From assembly GCA_027621175.1 (NCBI GenBank), contig JAQCCM010000006.1, positions 1 through 64,000 on the forward strand: a stretch of DNA of 64,000 nt, written 5' to 3'. The notes beneath the pieces are model-generated. The model worked only from the letters and a program-made list of their open reading frames with translations. It was not told the origin of the DNA and searched no databases. Source of the DNA: Bacteroidota bacterium (lineage in GTDB: Bacteria > Bacteroidota > Bacteroidia > Flavobacteriales > Flavobacteriaceae). Below are positions 43,031 to 52,172 of this stretch, piece after piece (position 1 is the stretch's first letter; each line of letters starts with the position of its first letter). The position numbers were made by a program, and so were the translations under genes.

Positions 43031-43672
43031 ATGTACACACCAAGAGATTTGGACATTTCCTATTTGGGACTATACTTGCTAGTTACCCTTTCACTTTTAG
43101 TGCTTTTAAAGTTTTTAAACCCTTCACGTTATCAATCTATGGTGTTTTTTTGGCAACGAACAAGTAGCAATTCAGAATTTCACAAACCCTTCAATGAAAC
43201 CAAAGCCATTTCTTGGGCCAATTTTATTATTCGAGCACTCATTTTTGGATTAATGGTAGAGGTGTTGTCCTCTAAAAGCTTAAGTGCTGCAACTTTCAAT
43301 ACAACCATACTATCGTGGACTGGAATATTTATGTTGTTTTGGATGACAAGGACGCTTATTGAGGGCGGCTTGATGTCCATGATTGGAAAAAGAGAAGGCC
43401 TTTTAAAGATCTTTTATATTCGAAGTATTTTTAAAGAAAAATGGGCCTTTGCTTTTAGCTGCCTTACCGTGTTGCTTGTTTGGGTGTCGATGTCTTCTAA
43501 CGTTGCACGCATAATGGCCATATGTTATCTACTTGGCATAATGGCCATACACCTGCGATTTTTGAAATTATATTTTAGAAACAATCCTACCCAAAAAGTG
43601 TACATTATTTTGTATATTTGCGCCTCAGAAATCGGCCCCATATGGCTATTGACACAGACACTCAAATTTTAA
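43031..43672 (+). CDS. DUF4271 membrane protein
   Basis: The 213-residue product has about five or six hydrophobic segments and the DUF4271 features (FWQRTSSNSEFHKPF, RTLIEGGLMSMIGKREGLLKIFYIRSIFKEKW in parts, FLKLYFRNN, ICASEIGPIWL). Function is unknown. I favour the ATG at 43031; an ATG at 42992 would add 13 non-hydrophobic residues. A TACTTTTG -7 box (43019-43026) lies immediately upstream. The stop overlaps hemD, a neighbour pair seen often in the family. Confidence 0.75.
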   Translation: MYTPRDLDISYLGLYLLVTLSLLVLLKFLNPSRYQSMVFFWQRTSSNSEFHKPFNETKAISWANFIIRALIFGLMVEVLSSKSLSAATFNTTILSWTGIFMLFWMTRTLIEGGLMSMIGKREGLLKIFYIRSIFKEKWAFAFSCLTVLLVWVSMSSNVARIMAICYLLGIMAIHLRFLKLYFRNNPTQKVYIILYICASEIGPIWLLTQTLKF

Positions 43673-44427
43673 CGAAAATTGCAAAGGTGAAAACCATTTT
43701 GGTTTCTCAACCTGCGCCATCTGCTGAAAATTCTCCTTACAATCAACTCATACAAAACCGAAAAGTTACTATCGACTTTCGTCCTTTTATTCATGTTGAG
43801 GGAGTATCTTCTAGAGAAGTCCGCTTGCATAAAATTGATATTACAAAATATTCGGCTATTATTTTTACCAGCCGAAATGCGGTTGATCATTTCTTCCGTA
43901 TTGCAGAAGAACTTCGATATACCGTACCAAGTACCTTGCGCTATTTTTGTCAATCTGAGGCAGTAGCATACTATTTACAAAAATATATTGTCTATCGTAA
44001 GCGTAAAGTTTATGTAGGATCGCGCACCTTTGATGACGTGCTTAAAGAAGCAATCAAATACAAAGACGAGAAATTTCTATTACCTTGTTCTGATGTATTA
44101 AAACCTAGTATTACAAATGCGCTTGACGCTACGGGTATCACTTGGACAAAAGCCGTTTTTTACAAAACAGTTATTAGTGATTTGTCTGATTTGCGTAATG
44201 TTTACTATGATATTTTAGTGTTTTTCAGTCCTTCTGGGATTAAGTCTTTGTTCCACAATTTCCCTGACTTTGAACAAAACGATACGCGCATAGCGGTATT
44301 TGGTCCCACCACAAAAAAGGCTGCTGAGGACAAAGGCTTACGCATTGATATTTTGGCGCCTAAGCCAGAAAACCCTTCCATGACAAAAGCACTAAGTGAT
44401 TATATTGCCATTGCCAATAAGCGTTAG
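43642..44427 (+). CDS. hemD: Uroporphyrinogen-III synthase
   Basis: It cyclises hydroxymethylbilane with inversion of ring D in haem synthesis. The 261-residue protein is a diverged HemD: VKTILVSQPAPSAENSPY, FIHVEGVSS, YSAIIFTSRNAVDHFF, LLPCSDVLKPSITNAL, ILVFFSPSGIKSLFHNFPDF and RIAVFGPTTKKAAEDKGL form the two Rossmann-like halves. The ATG at 43642 is chosen; it overlaps DUF4271 by 31 nt, and the in-frame TTG at 43618 lies in a TATATTTG box. No other haem genes are near. Confidence 0.85.
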   Translation: MAIDTDTQILTKIAKVKTILVSQPAPSAENSPYNQLIQNRKVTIDFRPFIHVEGVSSREVRLHKIDITKYSAIIFTSRNAVDHFFRIAEELRYTVPSTLRYFCQSEAVAYYLQKYIVYRKRKVYVGSRTFDDVLKEAIKYKDEKFLLPCSDVLKPSITNALDATGITWTKAVFYKTVISDLSDLRNVYYDILVFFSPSGIKSLFHNFPDFEQNDTRIAVFGPTTKKAAEDKGLRIDILAPKPENPSMTKALSDYIAIANKR

Positions 44428-44805
44428 TTAGTTACGTAAATACCCTATTACCATATTTATCCATCCTAAAATCAGTAGTAATCCGCCTATGGGTGTTATA
44501 GGTCCAAGCACTTTTGATAGCCATGCTATAGATGAATAATGAAGAGATAATCCATAAATAGAGCAAGAAAACATCAAGGTCCCAATAACAAATAGCATGG
44601 CCGTACGTTTTGCAAATGGATTTTTATCTAAGCTCAAAAAAAGCAATGCTAACCCATGAAAAAACTGGTATCGCACCCCTACTTCATACGATTGCAGTGC
44701 ATCCCCACTTATATAGGCTTCCAGTAAATGTGCGCCAAATGCGCCTAAAATAACCGCAGTCCCACAAAAAAATGCGCCCCAAACGCGTCGTTGCTTAAAT
44801 GTCAT
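44428..44805 (-). CDS. DUF423 membrane protein
   Basis: A 125-residue protein with four membrane segments, typical for DUF423: GAFFCGTAVILGAFGAHLLE, YEVGVRYQFFHGLALLFLSL, IGTLMFSCSIYGLSL and LGPITPIGGLLLILGW. Function unknown. It directly abuts hemD tail to tail, with no spacer. Confidence 0.88.
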   Translation of the reverse strand: MTFKQRRVWGAFFCGTAVILGAFGAHLLEAYISGDALQSYEVGVRYQFFHGLALLFLSLDKNPFAKRTAMLFVIGTLMFSCSIYGLSLHYSSIAWLSKVLGPITPIGGLLLILGWINMVIGYLRN

Positions 44806-44859
44806 TGTCTATTTTTTTTCTAAAATAGTTTACTATGTTTATACACCAAAACAAATAGG

Positions 44860-45330
44860 TTGAAAAAAACAGAAGAAAACATTTCACTTGACGGAATCGA
44901 CAAGGCCATTTTGCGGGTATTGATGGAGAATGCTCGAACGCCAGTACAAGAAATTGCACGTCAACTAGATCTTTCTGGATCGGCTGTACATCAACGCATC
45001 AAAAAACTAGAAGATGCCAATCTTATACAAGGGAGCTACTTAAAACTTAACCCGTCATCGTTGGGATATACTACTACAGCATACATAGGGGTATATTTGG
45101 ACAAGGCCATGCGAAACCCGGAGGCGGTATCACAATTGAAAAAAATTCCCGAGGTAGTAGAATGCCACTATACGACAGGAAATTGGAGTATTTTGATTAA
45201 AATTTTATGTAAAAATAATGAGCATTTAATGCAACTGCTCAATCACCAAATTCAATCTATTGAAGGTGTTTCTAGAACTGAAACATTTATATCACTCCAC
45301 CAACAAATCAACCGTCAAATTAAAATTTAG
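44860..45330 (+). CDS. Lrp/AsnC-family transcriptional regulator
   Basis: The 156 residues have an N-terminal helix-turn-helix (LDGIDKAILRVLMENAR, VQEIARQLDLSGSAVHQRIKKLE) and a C-terminal ligand-binding domain (YTTTAYIGVYLDKA, VECHYTTGNWSILIKI). Lrp-type regulators sense amino acids and control their metabolism. The only start that keeps the first helix is the TTG at 44860; no ATG is in frame upstream, and the first internal ATG would cut the helix-turn-helix. Its tail overlaps the metallopeptidase gene by 4 nt. Confidence 0.87.
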   Translation: MKKTEENISLDGIDKAILRVLMENARTPVQEIARQLDLSGSAVHQRIKKLEDANLIQGSYLKLNPSSLGYTTTAYIGVYLDKAMRNPEAVSQLKKIPEVVECHYTTGNWSILIKILCKNNEHLMQLLNHQIQSIEGVSRTETFISLHQQINRQIKI

Positions 45331-46019
45331 CGCCTAGAACTTGCCACCCGAAGGGCAAAATAAATTAAGGTTGCCAAAGACCCTATGGCAGCAACTACAT
45401 AAGTACGAGCAGCCCATTTGAGTGCATCTTTTGACATCACAAATTCTTTTTGGCTCACCATATTTTTGCGTTGTAACCAGTCCAAAGCACGATTACTGGC
45501 ATCATACTCAACAGGCAACGTAATAAAACTAAAAAGCGTTCCGAGCCCAAAAAGTACAACACCTGCCACTGCTAAGTTGTAGCCCATTGCAGAGCCAATA
45601 CCCAACATAAACCCTCCAAAAATAACGTACATAGAAAACTGCGAGGCCACACTCACCACAGGTACTAACAGTGAACGAAACTTCAACCATTCGTAGCTTT
45701 GTGCGTGTTGTACCGCATGACCGCATTCGTGAGCAGCTACAGCCGCCGCCGCCGCATTACGTTCGTGATAGACACTTTCGCTGAGGTTTACGGTTTTGTT
45801 TTTAGGATTGTAATGATCCGTTAGTTTACCACGCACAGCCGTAACTTTTACATCTCGAATACCGTGATCAGAAAGCATTTTTTCTGCAATTTCTTTTCCA
45901 GACATTTGGTTGCGCAATTGCACTTTTGAGTACTGCTTAAACTTGGACTTCAGTTTGTATTGCACCCACATACTGGCACCAGCAAAAACAGCAATTAGCA
46001 AATAATATTCTCCGTACAT
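45327..46019 (-). CDS. YugP-like membrane zinc metallopeptidase
   Basis: The 230 residues have an N-terminal membrane segment, the zincin motif HECGH (His97 to His101) in AVAAHECGHAVQHAQ and three further hydrophobic segments (about 115-180 and 208-225). It belongs to the peptidase family that includes Bacillus YugP. Substrate unknown. Confidence 0.87.
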   Translation of the reverse strand: MYGEYYLLIAVFAGASMWVQYKLKSKFKQYSKVQLRNQMSGKEIAEKMLSDHGIRDVKVTAVRGKLTDHYNPKNKTVNLSESVYHERNAAAAAVAAHECGHAVQHAQSYEWLKFRSLLVPVVSVASQFSMYVIFGGFMLGIGSAMGYNLAVAGVVLFGLGTLFSFITLPVEYDASNRALDWLQRKNMVSQKEFVMSKDALKWAARTYVVAAIGSLATLIYFALRVASSRR

Positions 46020-46050
46020 AACTTTTATTTTTATTTAAGCAAAAACCACG

Positions 46051-46308
46051 CTACTTCTTTGAGCGAATTATAAAGGTAATAATAAATATGATAATGGAAA
46101 TAGAAATGGTATTTGCCATAATTATTGAAGGGCTGTGAATCAATAAGCCATAAAAGAGCCAGCACAAGGTCCCTGTACCCATCACAAGGTACATGGTCAA
46201 TGACAAACCGTCAGCTGATTGGGTTTTCCAAATTTTAAATGCCTGTGGTAAAAAAGCGGAAGTGGTTAAGATGGCGGCAAAAAAACCGATGTATTCAGGG
46301 TTTAGCAT
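46051..46308 (-). CDS. SemiSWEET sugar transporter
   Basis: An 85-residue protein of three membrane helices, the single repeat of the SWEET/MtN3 fold, which works as a dimer for passive sugar flow. The PQ motif is in SAFLPQAFKIWKTQSADGLS, followed by TGTLCWLFYGLL and NTISISI with the conserved asparagine. It lies 12 nt downstream of the monooxygenase-like gene. Confidence 0.9.
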   Translation of the reverse strand: MLNPEYIGFFAAILTTSAFLPQAFKIWKTQSADGLSLTMYLVMGTGTLCWLFYGLLIHSPSIIMANTISISIIIFIITFIIRSKK

Positions 46309-46320
46309 ATTTATGTGTTC

Positions 46321-46623
46321 TCAAATATTATTCTCGAAAACTGTTTCGTAATGTTCAACTGTTGGAAATGGATCATAATATTTATGCAATAATGCCTTCC
46401 ATTTTTCATACTCTATAGATTTTCGAAATCCAACTTCGTGACTATCCAAATTTTGCCAGTTGACAAGGAGAATATATCGACTAGAACGTTCCATGCACTT
46501 TTGCAACGAATGCCCTTTGTAGCCAATTGCAGCACTGATGTATTGACTTGCTAATGTAAAATCTTTTTCAAAGTTAATTTCTAATCCATTTTTAACATCC
46601 AAAATAGCTACTTCAAGTATCAT
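46321..46623 (-). CDS. Antibiotic biosynthesis monooxygenase (ABM)-like protein
   Basis: A 100-residue dimeric ferredoxin-like domain: MILEVAILDVKNGLEINFEKDF, CMERSSRYILLVNWQNLDSHE and FRKSIEYEKWKALLHKYYDPFP. Such proteins oxidise quinols or small aromatics, or act in haem degradation; the precise role is unclear. It has its own -7 box (46651-46658) and may be co-transcribed with the SemiSWEET gene. Confidence 0.8.
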   Translation of the reverse strand: MILEVAILDVKNGLEINFEKDFTLASQYISAAIGYKGHSLQKCMERSSRYILLVNWQNLDSHEVGFRKSIEYEKWKALLHKYYDPFPTVEHYETVFENNI

Positions 46624-46650
46624 ATAAATTGTAGATTACTATTTGTTTAC

Positions 46651-46658
46651 CAAAAATA
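46651..46658 (-). promoter_or_regulatory. -7 element of the ABM-SemiSWEET unit
   Basis: TATTTTTG on the minus strand, 27 nt before the ATG at 46623. It separates this pair from the HicAB genes. Confidence 0.45.
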
Positions 46659-46662
46659 GCTA

Positions 46663-47058
46663 TTATACTGTTTGCAAAAGTTTAATATCGGATAACTCCT
46701 GCCCAATTTGATGAATACCCATTAAAATTTTCTCCGTTTGCTTCTTTGATGGTTTTTTATGACCTTGAACATATTGTGATAACAACGACGCATTCATACC
46801 AATTTTTTTGGCAAGAAATTTTGCGTTTAAAACTTTATAATATTTAAAAAACTGTTCGAAATCTATTTCAAAGGCAATATCATTTGGTGTGATAGTTATA
46901 TGCTCTGTCTCAAAATAAAAACGAACCGCTTCGTAGGCATGATTAATTAGTTCTGGTACATTTTGACCTGTTGTAAAAATGGCATACTTCTCAGAAAAGG
47001 CGGAAAAACCTGTGTTCGTTTTCTCAACAGTCATGATGATTTTTTTTATTTTGCCCAT
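46663..47058 (-). CDS. hicB: HicB-like antitoxin with DNA-binding domain
   Basis: The 131-residue product has a HicB-type N-terminal partial RNase-H-like fold (VEKTNTGFSAFSEKYAIFTTGQNVPELINHAYEAV in two blocks, about 9-47), which should block HicA. A C-terminal helix-turn-helix follows (about 78-112, FLAKKIGMNASLLSQYVQGHKKPSKKQ) for autoregulation. It starts 3 nt after hicA stops, in the common toxin-first order. Confidence 0.83.
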   Translation of the reverse strand: MGKIKKIIMTVEKTNTGFSAFSEKYAIFTTGQNVPELINHAYEAVRFYFETEHITITPNDIAFEIDFEQFFKYYKVLNAKFLAKKIGMNASLLSQYVQGHKKPSKKQTEKILMGIHQIGQELSDIKLLQTV

Positions 47059-47061
47059 GTC

Positions 47062-47250
47062 TTATTTTTTAATTCCTGCCACTTTTAAAATCCTTTTCTC
47101 AAGTCCTTTACCTAACTCTTGACTTCCATGATTTGGAAAAATAATAACTCCCCTTTTGGTTTCATGTCGCATTTTAACATGCGATCCTCGCTGCGAAATA
47201 CGATACCAACCATCTTTGGTTAAGATCCGATACATTTGGGAACACTTCAT
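47062..47250 (-). CDS. hicA: HicA-type mRNA interferase toxin
   Basis: A 62-residue double-stranded-RNA-binding-like protein that cleaves mRNA. The family pattern is complete: KDGWYRISQRGSHVKMRH with the catalytic His24 in GSH, VIIFPNHGSQELGKG and the C-terminal RILKVAGI. The ATG at 47250 is used; an in-frame TTG three codons upstream is less likely. The pair is preceded by an operator-like promoter. Confidence 0.88.
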   Translation of the reverse strand: MKCSQMYRILTKDGWYRISQRGSHVKMRHETKRGVIIFPNHGSQELGKGLEKRILKVAGIKK

Positions 47251-47275
47251 TTGAGGCAACGACTAAACGTTGCTT

Positions 47276-47308
47276 CAAAAGTAAACAATTATTTACTTTT
47301 TTAAACAA
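47276..47308 (-). promoter_or_regulatory. hicAB promoter overlapped by a 9-bp inverted repeat
   Basis: On the minus strand: TTG (47308-47306), a 22-nt spacer and TACTTTTG (47283-47276). The inverted repeat AAAAGTAAA (47277-47285) / TTTACTTTT (47292-47300) covers the -7 box, so HicB binding here would block transcription. Confidence 0.65.
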
Positions 47309-47340
47309 TAAAAAATTAAAAATTCCTTGGCTACAAGTGA

Positions 47341-50154
47341 CTATACCACAATATTCACAATTTTATTTGGCACAACAATCACCTTTTTGGGGGCTTTCCC
47401 GTCCAAATACGTTTGTGTGCGTTCCGCTTGCATTACAACAGCCTCTATTTCGTCTTTGCTAAGCGAAGTGGATAATGCCAGGGTAAATCTCATTTTTCCA
47501 TTAAAGCTAATCGGATATTCTTTTGTGTCGTCTTGTAAATAGTCAGGATTTACCACAGGATAGGCAGCATTTGTTATCGAATCTTGATGCCCTAATAATG
47601 CCCAAAGCTCTTCGGAAATATGTGGTGCGAAAGGAGCTAATAATATCGTAAGTGGTTCTAAAATTTCCCGATGGTTACATTTCTGACTGGTGAGTTCATT
47701 GGTGGCAATCATAAACGCGCTAACAGACGTGTTAAGCGAAAGCTGTTCAATGTCTTGGGTTACTTTTTGAATCGTTTTATGCAATGTTTTAAGCGAATCT
47801 TTTGAGGGTTTATTGTCACTAATGGCAAAGTCGTCCCCGCTGTGAAACAAGCGCCAAAACTTATTTAAAAAGTTACTCACTCCCGAAATACCTGCTGTAT
47901 TCCATGGTTTTGCTTGCTCAATAGGACCCAAAAACATTTCATACATACGAAGGGTATCCGCGCCATACTGATCGCAAATGGCATCGGGATTTACCACATT
48001 ATATTTGGACTTGGACATTTTTTCAACCTCGCGACCAACGATATATTTTCCGTCCTCCAACTCAAATGTAGCATCCGAGAAATGAGGTTGCCACTTTTTT
48101 AATCCTTCGATATCCAATTCATTTTGAGCCGAAACCAACGAAACATCGACATGCACTGGAATAACTTTTTTACCTTTACACAAGCCTTTGGATAGGTAGT
48201 TTTGTGTATCGGGAATTCGATATACAAACGCACTTTCCCCCAAGATCATTCCTTGATTAATCAGTTTTTTGGCGAAATTTTCAACGGGAACAAGTCCAAA
48301 ATCATGTAAAAAATACTGCCAAAACCTAGAATAAAGCAGGTGTCCTGTGGCGTGTTCACTACCACCTAAATATAAATCTACATCTTTCCAATAGGCCAAC
48401 GCTTCCTTGCTTGCAAAAGCCTCATCGTTATAAGCATCCATATAGCGATTGAAATACCAAGAACTCCCTGCCCAACCCGGCATGGTGTTTTTTTCTAACG
48501 GGAAAACCGTTTTGTTATCTATTTTATCATTGGAAACTACTTTATTTTGCACGGTGTCCCACGCCCATTCGGTGGCGTTGCCTAGTGGTGGTGCGCCGTC
48601 GGCAGTAGGAAGATATTTTGATACTTCTGGTAATTGTAAAGGCAAGTATTCTTGAGGTATAAGTTGTGGTTGACCATTGACATAATAAACGGGAATAGGC
48701 TCACCCCAATAACGTTGGCGGCTAAAAACAGCATCCCGTAAGCGGTAGGTCGTTGCACCTTCGCCCATGCCTTCATTCCTAAGTTCAGCAATCACTTTTT
48801 GAGTAGCTTCAGCAATGGAAAGACCGTCCACAAAAGCTGAATTGGCCATAATGGTATTTTCTTTGGCCGTATGCGCCGCTGCTGAGACATCTACATTTTT
48901 AAAGATGTTTTTAATGGGCAATCCAAAATGTGTAGCAAAATCAAAGTCGCGCTGATCGCCGCAAGGCACTGCCATAACGGCACCCGTACCATATCCGGCA
49001 AGTACATAATCGCCAATCCAAATAGGAATTTTTTCATCCGTAATGGGATGACGTGCAAAAGCCCCTGTAAACACCCCGCTGATTCGGTCCACTTCACTCA
49101 TGCGTTCACGTTCGCTGCGTTGTGCTGCTTGCGCTACATAAGCGTCAACTTCCACTTTTTGTTCAGCGGTTGTGATTTCACTTACCCACTCGTGTTCAGG
49201 AGCTAATGTTAAAAAGGTAACGCCAAAAAGCGTGTCGGGTCTTGTGGTAAATACCTCTATTTGGCGTTCACTATTTTCAACACAAAAACGAACACTAGCA
49301 CCCACAGATTTTCCAATCCAGTTGCGCTGCATTTCTTTTAGTGGCTCGGGCCAATCTATGGATTCCAAGCCTTGAAGCAATCTATCTGCAAATGCCGAAA
49401 TACGCATGCTCCATTGCTTCATTTTTTTACGTTCAACAGGGTGTCCGCCGCGCTCCGAAACCCCTTGTACTACTTCGTCGTTAGCAAGTACTGTTCCCAA
49501 AGCAGGACACCAATTTACCTCAGTTTCTGCCAAATATGTTAGACGAAAAGAGAGTAAAAACGTTTGTTTTTCCACTGCTGTCATGTTTTGCCATTCTTCG
49601 GCTGTGCACGTGGGCGTATCGTCATCACAAGCGGCTTCCAAATCTTTTGTGCCAAAGCATTCCAAATGCTGAATAAGTGTGTCGATAGGACGTGCTTTAT
49701 CCTGTTTGGTGTCGTACCACCCATCAAACAAAAGGGAAAAAATCCATTGTGTCCAGCGGTAATATGAGGGATCTGAAGTGCGTACTTCTCTTGACCAATC
49801 AAAAGAAAAACCCATTCGGTCAAGCTGTTCGCGGTAGCGTTTGATGTTGGTTTCAGTTGTTACAGCAGGATGCTGTCCGGTTTGAATGGCATATTGTTCG
49901 GCAGGGAGCCCAAAAGAATCATAGCCTTGTGGATGCAATACATTAAATCCCTTGTGACGTTTGTAGCGTGCCACAATATCACTTGCAATATAGCCTAGCG
50001 GATGCCCCACGTGAAGTCCTGCTCCTGATGGATATGGAAACATATCCAACACATAAAATTTGGGTTTATCAGACGGCTGATCTACTTTATAGGTTTGCTG
50101 CGATACCCAAATCGCTTGCCACTTTTCCTCAATATCTTGAAACGGATATCCCAT
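47341..50154 (-). CDS. leuS: Leucyl-tRNA synthetase
   Basis: It charges tRNA-Leu and proofreads with an inserted CP1 domain. The 937 residues show MFPYPSGAGLHVGHPLGY (HIGH), the editing region with TRPDTLFGVTFLTLAPEH and GYGTGAVMAVPCGDQRDFDFA, and EKMSKSKYNVVNPD (KMSKS) near residue 675. The tail ends with the KVIVVPNKIVNIVV core. It has a -7 element at 50171-50178. Confidence 0.97.
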   Translation of the reverse strand: MGYPFQDIEEKWQAIWVSQQTYKVDQPSDKPKFYVLDMFPYPSGAGLHVGHPLGYIASDIVARYKRHKGFNVLHPQGYDSFGLPAEQYAIQTGQHPAVTTETNIKRYREQLDRMGFSFDWSREVRTSDPSYYRWTQWIFSLLFDGWYDTKQDKARPIDTLIQHLECFGTKDLEAACDDDTPTCTAEEWQNMTAVEKQTFLLSFRLTYLAETEVNWCPALGTVLANDEVVQGVSERGGHPVERKKMKQWSMRISAFADRLLQGLESIDWPEPLKEMQRNWIGKSVGASVRFCVENSERQIEVFTTRPDTLFGVTFLTLAPEHEWVSEITTAEQKVEVDAYVAQAAQRSERERMSEVDRISGVFTGAFARHPITDEKIPIWIGDYVLAGYGTGAVMAVPCGDQRDFDFATHFGLPIKNIFKNVDVSAAAHTAKENTIMANSAFVDGLSIAEATQKVIAELRNEGMGEGATTYRLRDAVFSRQRYWGEPIPVYYVNGQPQLIPQEYLPLQLPEVSKYLPTADGAPPLGNATEWAWDTVQNKVVSNDKIDNKTVFPLEKNTMPGWAGSSWYFNRYMDAYNDEAFASKEALAYWKDVDLYLGGSEHATGHLLYSRFWQYFLHDFGLVPVENFAKKLINQGMILGESAFVYRIPDTQNYLSKGLCKGKKVIPVHVDVSLVSAQNELDIEGLKKWQPHFSDATFELEDGKYIVGREVEKMSKSKYNVVNPDAICDQYGADTLRMYEMFLGPIEQAKPWNTAGISGVSNFLNKFWRLFHSGDDFAISDNKPSKDSLKTLHKTIQKVTQDIEQLSLNTSVSAFMIATNELTSQKCNHREILEPLTILLAPFAPHISEELWALLGHQDSITNAAYPVVNPDYLQDDTKEYPISFNGKMRFTLALSTSLSKDEIEAVVMQAERTQTYLDGKAPKKVIVVPNKIVNIVV

Positions 50155-50170
50155 ATAAACAATTAAGCCA

Positions 50171-50178
50171 CAAAAATA
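50171..50178 (-). promoter_or_regulatory. -7 element of leuS
   Basis: TATTTTTG on the minus strand, 16 nt upstream of the start codon. No TTG at the expected distance. Confidence 0.45.
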
Positions 50179-50213
50179 ATACTTTAAGGCAAGCCCATTG
50201 CCTTTGTGAAATT

Positions 50214-50243
50214 TTGTTTGTAAAAGATATCTATGTAAATTTG
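50214..50243 (+). promoter_or_regulatory. Promoter of the BspA-like surface protein gene
   Basis: TTG at 50214-50216, a 19-nt spacer and TAAATTTG at 50236-50243, 19 nt before the ATG. Exact consensus. Confidence 0.75.
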
Positions 50244-50262
50244 AAATACTAAACTCAAATTT

Positions 50263-51213
50263 ATGAAACCTACTTATATTTTTCTGACCCTTTTATGTAC
50301 CATAAGCCTAGCGGCGCAAAATGAGTTTATCACCAAATGGCAAACTTCTGCCGACAATGAATCCATTACCATACCTACCTTTTCGGGAGTAGACCTCTAC
50401 AACTATTCCGTTGATTGGGGAGATGGCAATACTTTAACTGGACAAATTGGCGATGCTACACACACCTATACGAAAGCTGGCACTTATACTGTTAAAATTA
50501 CGGGAGACTTTCCTCGAATTTACTTTAATGGTGACGCTGTCAGTAAAGACAAAATTATAGACATAACCCAATGGGGCAATCAAATATGGAGCTCTATGGC
50601 TAATGCTTTTAAGGGATGTAGCAAACTAAAAATGACTGCTAACGATACGCCTGATCTTTCAAATAATGATACCATGAGGTCTATGTTTGAAGGCGCCACT
50701 TCCTTTAACGGAGACCTGAGCAAGTGGGACGTGACTAGCATTTCTGATATGGATAAGATGTTTTCCAGTGTTACGCTATCAACTGCCAACTACAATGCCA
50801 TGCTTGATGCCTGGAGCAAGCAATCCGTAAAAAGCTTCGTAAATTTTGATGGTGGCAATAGTAAATACTGTACCTCAGGAGAAACAGGCAAAAACGCGCT
50901 TAAAACAAAAAATATTTGGAACATTTTCGATGGTGGAAAAGACAGTGATGCAAATTGTACCACACTAAGCATTGGAACACATAATCCTGCTCCTTGGCAA
51001 CTAAGCCCTAATCCTACCCAAAGCGTGCTGCACATTAGCGGGGACACAGCTGTGGAACATGCAACGATCTATGCCTTAACAGGGCAACAACTGCTACAGG
51101 TATCTGGAAATACAATACTTTCTCTAGAAAATCTTCGACCAGGCATATACTTGGTTGAGCTCATAAATAAGGACAAGGACAAAACTCAAGTGTTTAAAAT
51201 AGTTAAGGAATAA
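50263..51213 (+). CDS. BspA-like (DUF285) surface protein with T9SS sorting domain
   Basis: The 316-residue protein has a signal peptide (cleavage after LAAQ, about 19), a PKD-like part (YSVDWGDGNTLTGQIGDATHTYTKAGTYTVKI in two blocks, about 45-80) and BspA/DUF285 leucine-rich-like units (AFKGCSKL, MFEGATSFNGDLSKWDVTSI, about 110-185). A type A T9SS domain ends it (about 235-316, LSPNPTQSVLHISG, LRPGIYLVELI). It should be displayed on or released from the cell surface. The repeat number is low for the family, so adhesion is uncertain. Confidence 0.82.
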   Translation: MKPTYIFLTLLCTISLAAQNEFITKWQTSADNESITIPTFSGVDLYNYSVDWGDGNTLTGQIGDATHTYTKAGTYTVKITGDFPRIYFNGDAVSKDKIIDITQWGNQIWSSMANAFKGCSKLKMTANDTPDLSNNDTMRSMFEGATSFNGDLSKWDVTSISDMDKMFSSVTLSTANYNAMLDAWSKQSVKSFVNFDGGNSKYCTSGETGKNALKTKNIWNIFDGGKDSDANCTTLSIGTHNPAPWQLSPNPTQSVLHISGDTAVEHATIYALTGQQLLQVSGNTILSLENLRPGIYLVELINKDKDKTQVFKIVKE

Positions 51214-51300
51214 TGCTTTCTAGTTTATTGGGCTAAAGTTAAAGGGTTCTAGGCGCGGTATGTTCCGCCATATTTTCTATTTTTATGCCTTAGAACTACT

Positions 51301-52170
51301 ATGTCTGCAACCCGCATTTACAAACGACGCCTTATTGCTTCCTACTTTTCAGTTGTTAGCAGCACTACTTTGGTATTGTTCGTCTTGAGTATTCTCGGAT
51401 TTGTTTTGCTCAACAGTCAATCCATTGCCAACTATTTTAAAGAACAAGTAACCATGACTGTTTTTTTGGAAGATGAAACCAAAGAAATGGAGCGAGAGCA
51501 ATTGATTACAACCATACAATTAGCCTCTTTCACAAAAGCGGTGCGGTTTATATCTAAGGAAACGGCAGCTAGTGAACACAGTGCTACAATTGGTGAAGAT
51601 TTTATGGATTTTTTGGGATATAATCCGCTGCAAGATGCGCTTGACATTGGGTTAAAATCCGATTTTGTTACCACCGAAGTGTTGGACAGCTTGAGCGATG
51701 TCATTGAGCAAAAGCCTTTTATTTCTGAGGTGCTTTACGACCGTCCGCTGATTGTGTTATTGAATCAAAATATCCAACGATTTGGATTTTGGCTGCTTGT
51801 GTGCAGTGGTGTTTTTATAGGCATTGCATTACTACTCATCAATCATTCCATCAAATTATCCATTTACAGCAAACGACTCATCATACAAACAATGTTATTG
51901 GTTGGCGCAAAAAAACGTTTTATACGAAGACCCTTCTTGTGGCGCTATATGGGACTTGGGGTCTTAAGCGCAGGTATTGCCTTGGCAGGTTTTGCGGCAG
52001 TTCTTCGCTTTTTGGCACAACTAATTCCGCAAATCAACTGGTGGGAAAATCAATCCTCCTTTTTAATTTTAACAGCTGCTATTTTGAGTAGCTCCATGTG
52101 TATTTGTGGCATAAGCGCTTGGTTTGCAACGCGCAAACACCTTCGTTTAACCTATGACATCATCTATTGA
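51301..52170 (+). CDS. ftsX: Cell-division permease FtsX
   Basis: The membrane partner of FtsE that activates peptidoglycan hydrolases at the septum. The 289 residues have an N-terminal membrane segment (about 20-40), a periplasmic domain (about 42-160, VTMTVFLEDETKEMEREQL) and three further membrane segments with the MLLVGAKKRFIRRPFLWRY coupling loop. It heads a plus-strand run with DUF3098, uppP, truB and tag. No ftsE is adjacent. Confidence 0.9.
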   Translation: MSATRIYKRRLIASYFSVVSSTTLVLFVLSILGFVLLNSQSIANYFKEQVTMTVFLEDETKEMEREQLITTIQLASFTKAVRFISKETAASEHSATIGEDFMDFLGYNPLQDALDIGLKSDFVTTEVLDSLSDVIEQKPFISEVLYDRPLIVLLNQNIQRFGFWLLVCSGVFIGIALLLINHSIKLSIYSKRLIIQTMLLVGAKKRFIRRPFLWRYMGLGVLSAGIALAGFAAVLRFLAQLIPQINWWENQSSFLILTAAILSSSMCICGISAWFATRKHLRLTYDIIY

Positions 52171-52172
52171 TT

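Noticed and set aside
51240-51290. Terminator after the BspA-like gene
   Set aside because: GCGG/CCGC gives only a 4-bp stem and the T run is interrupted, so it is not called.
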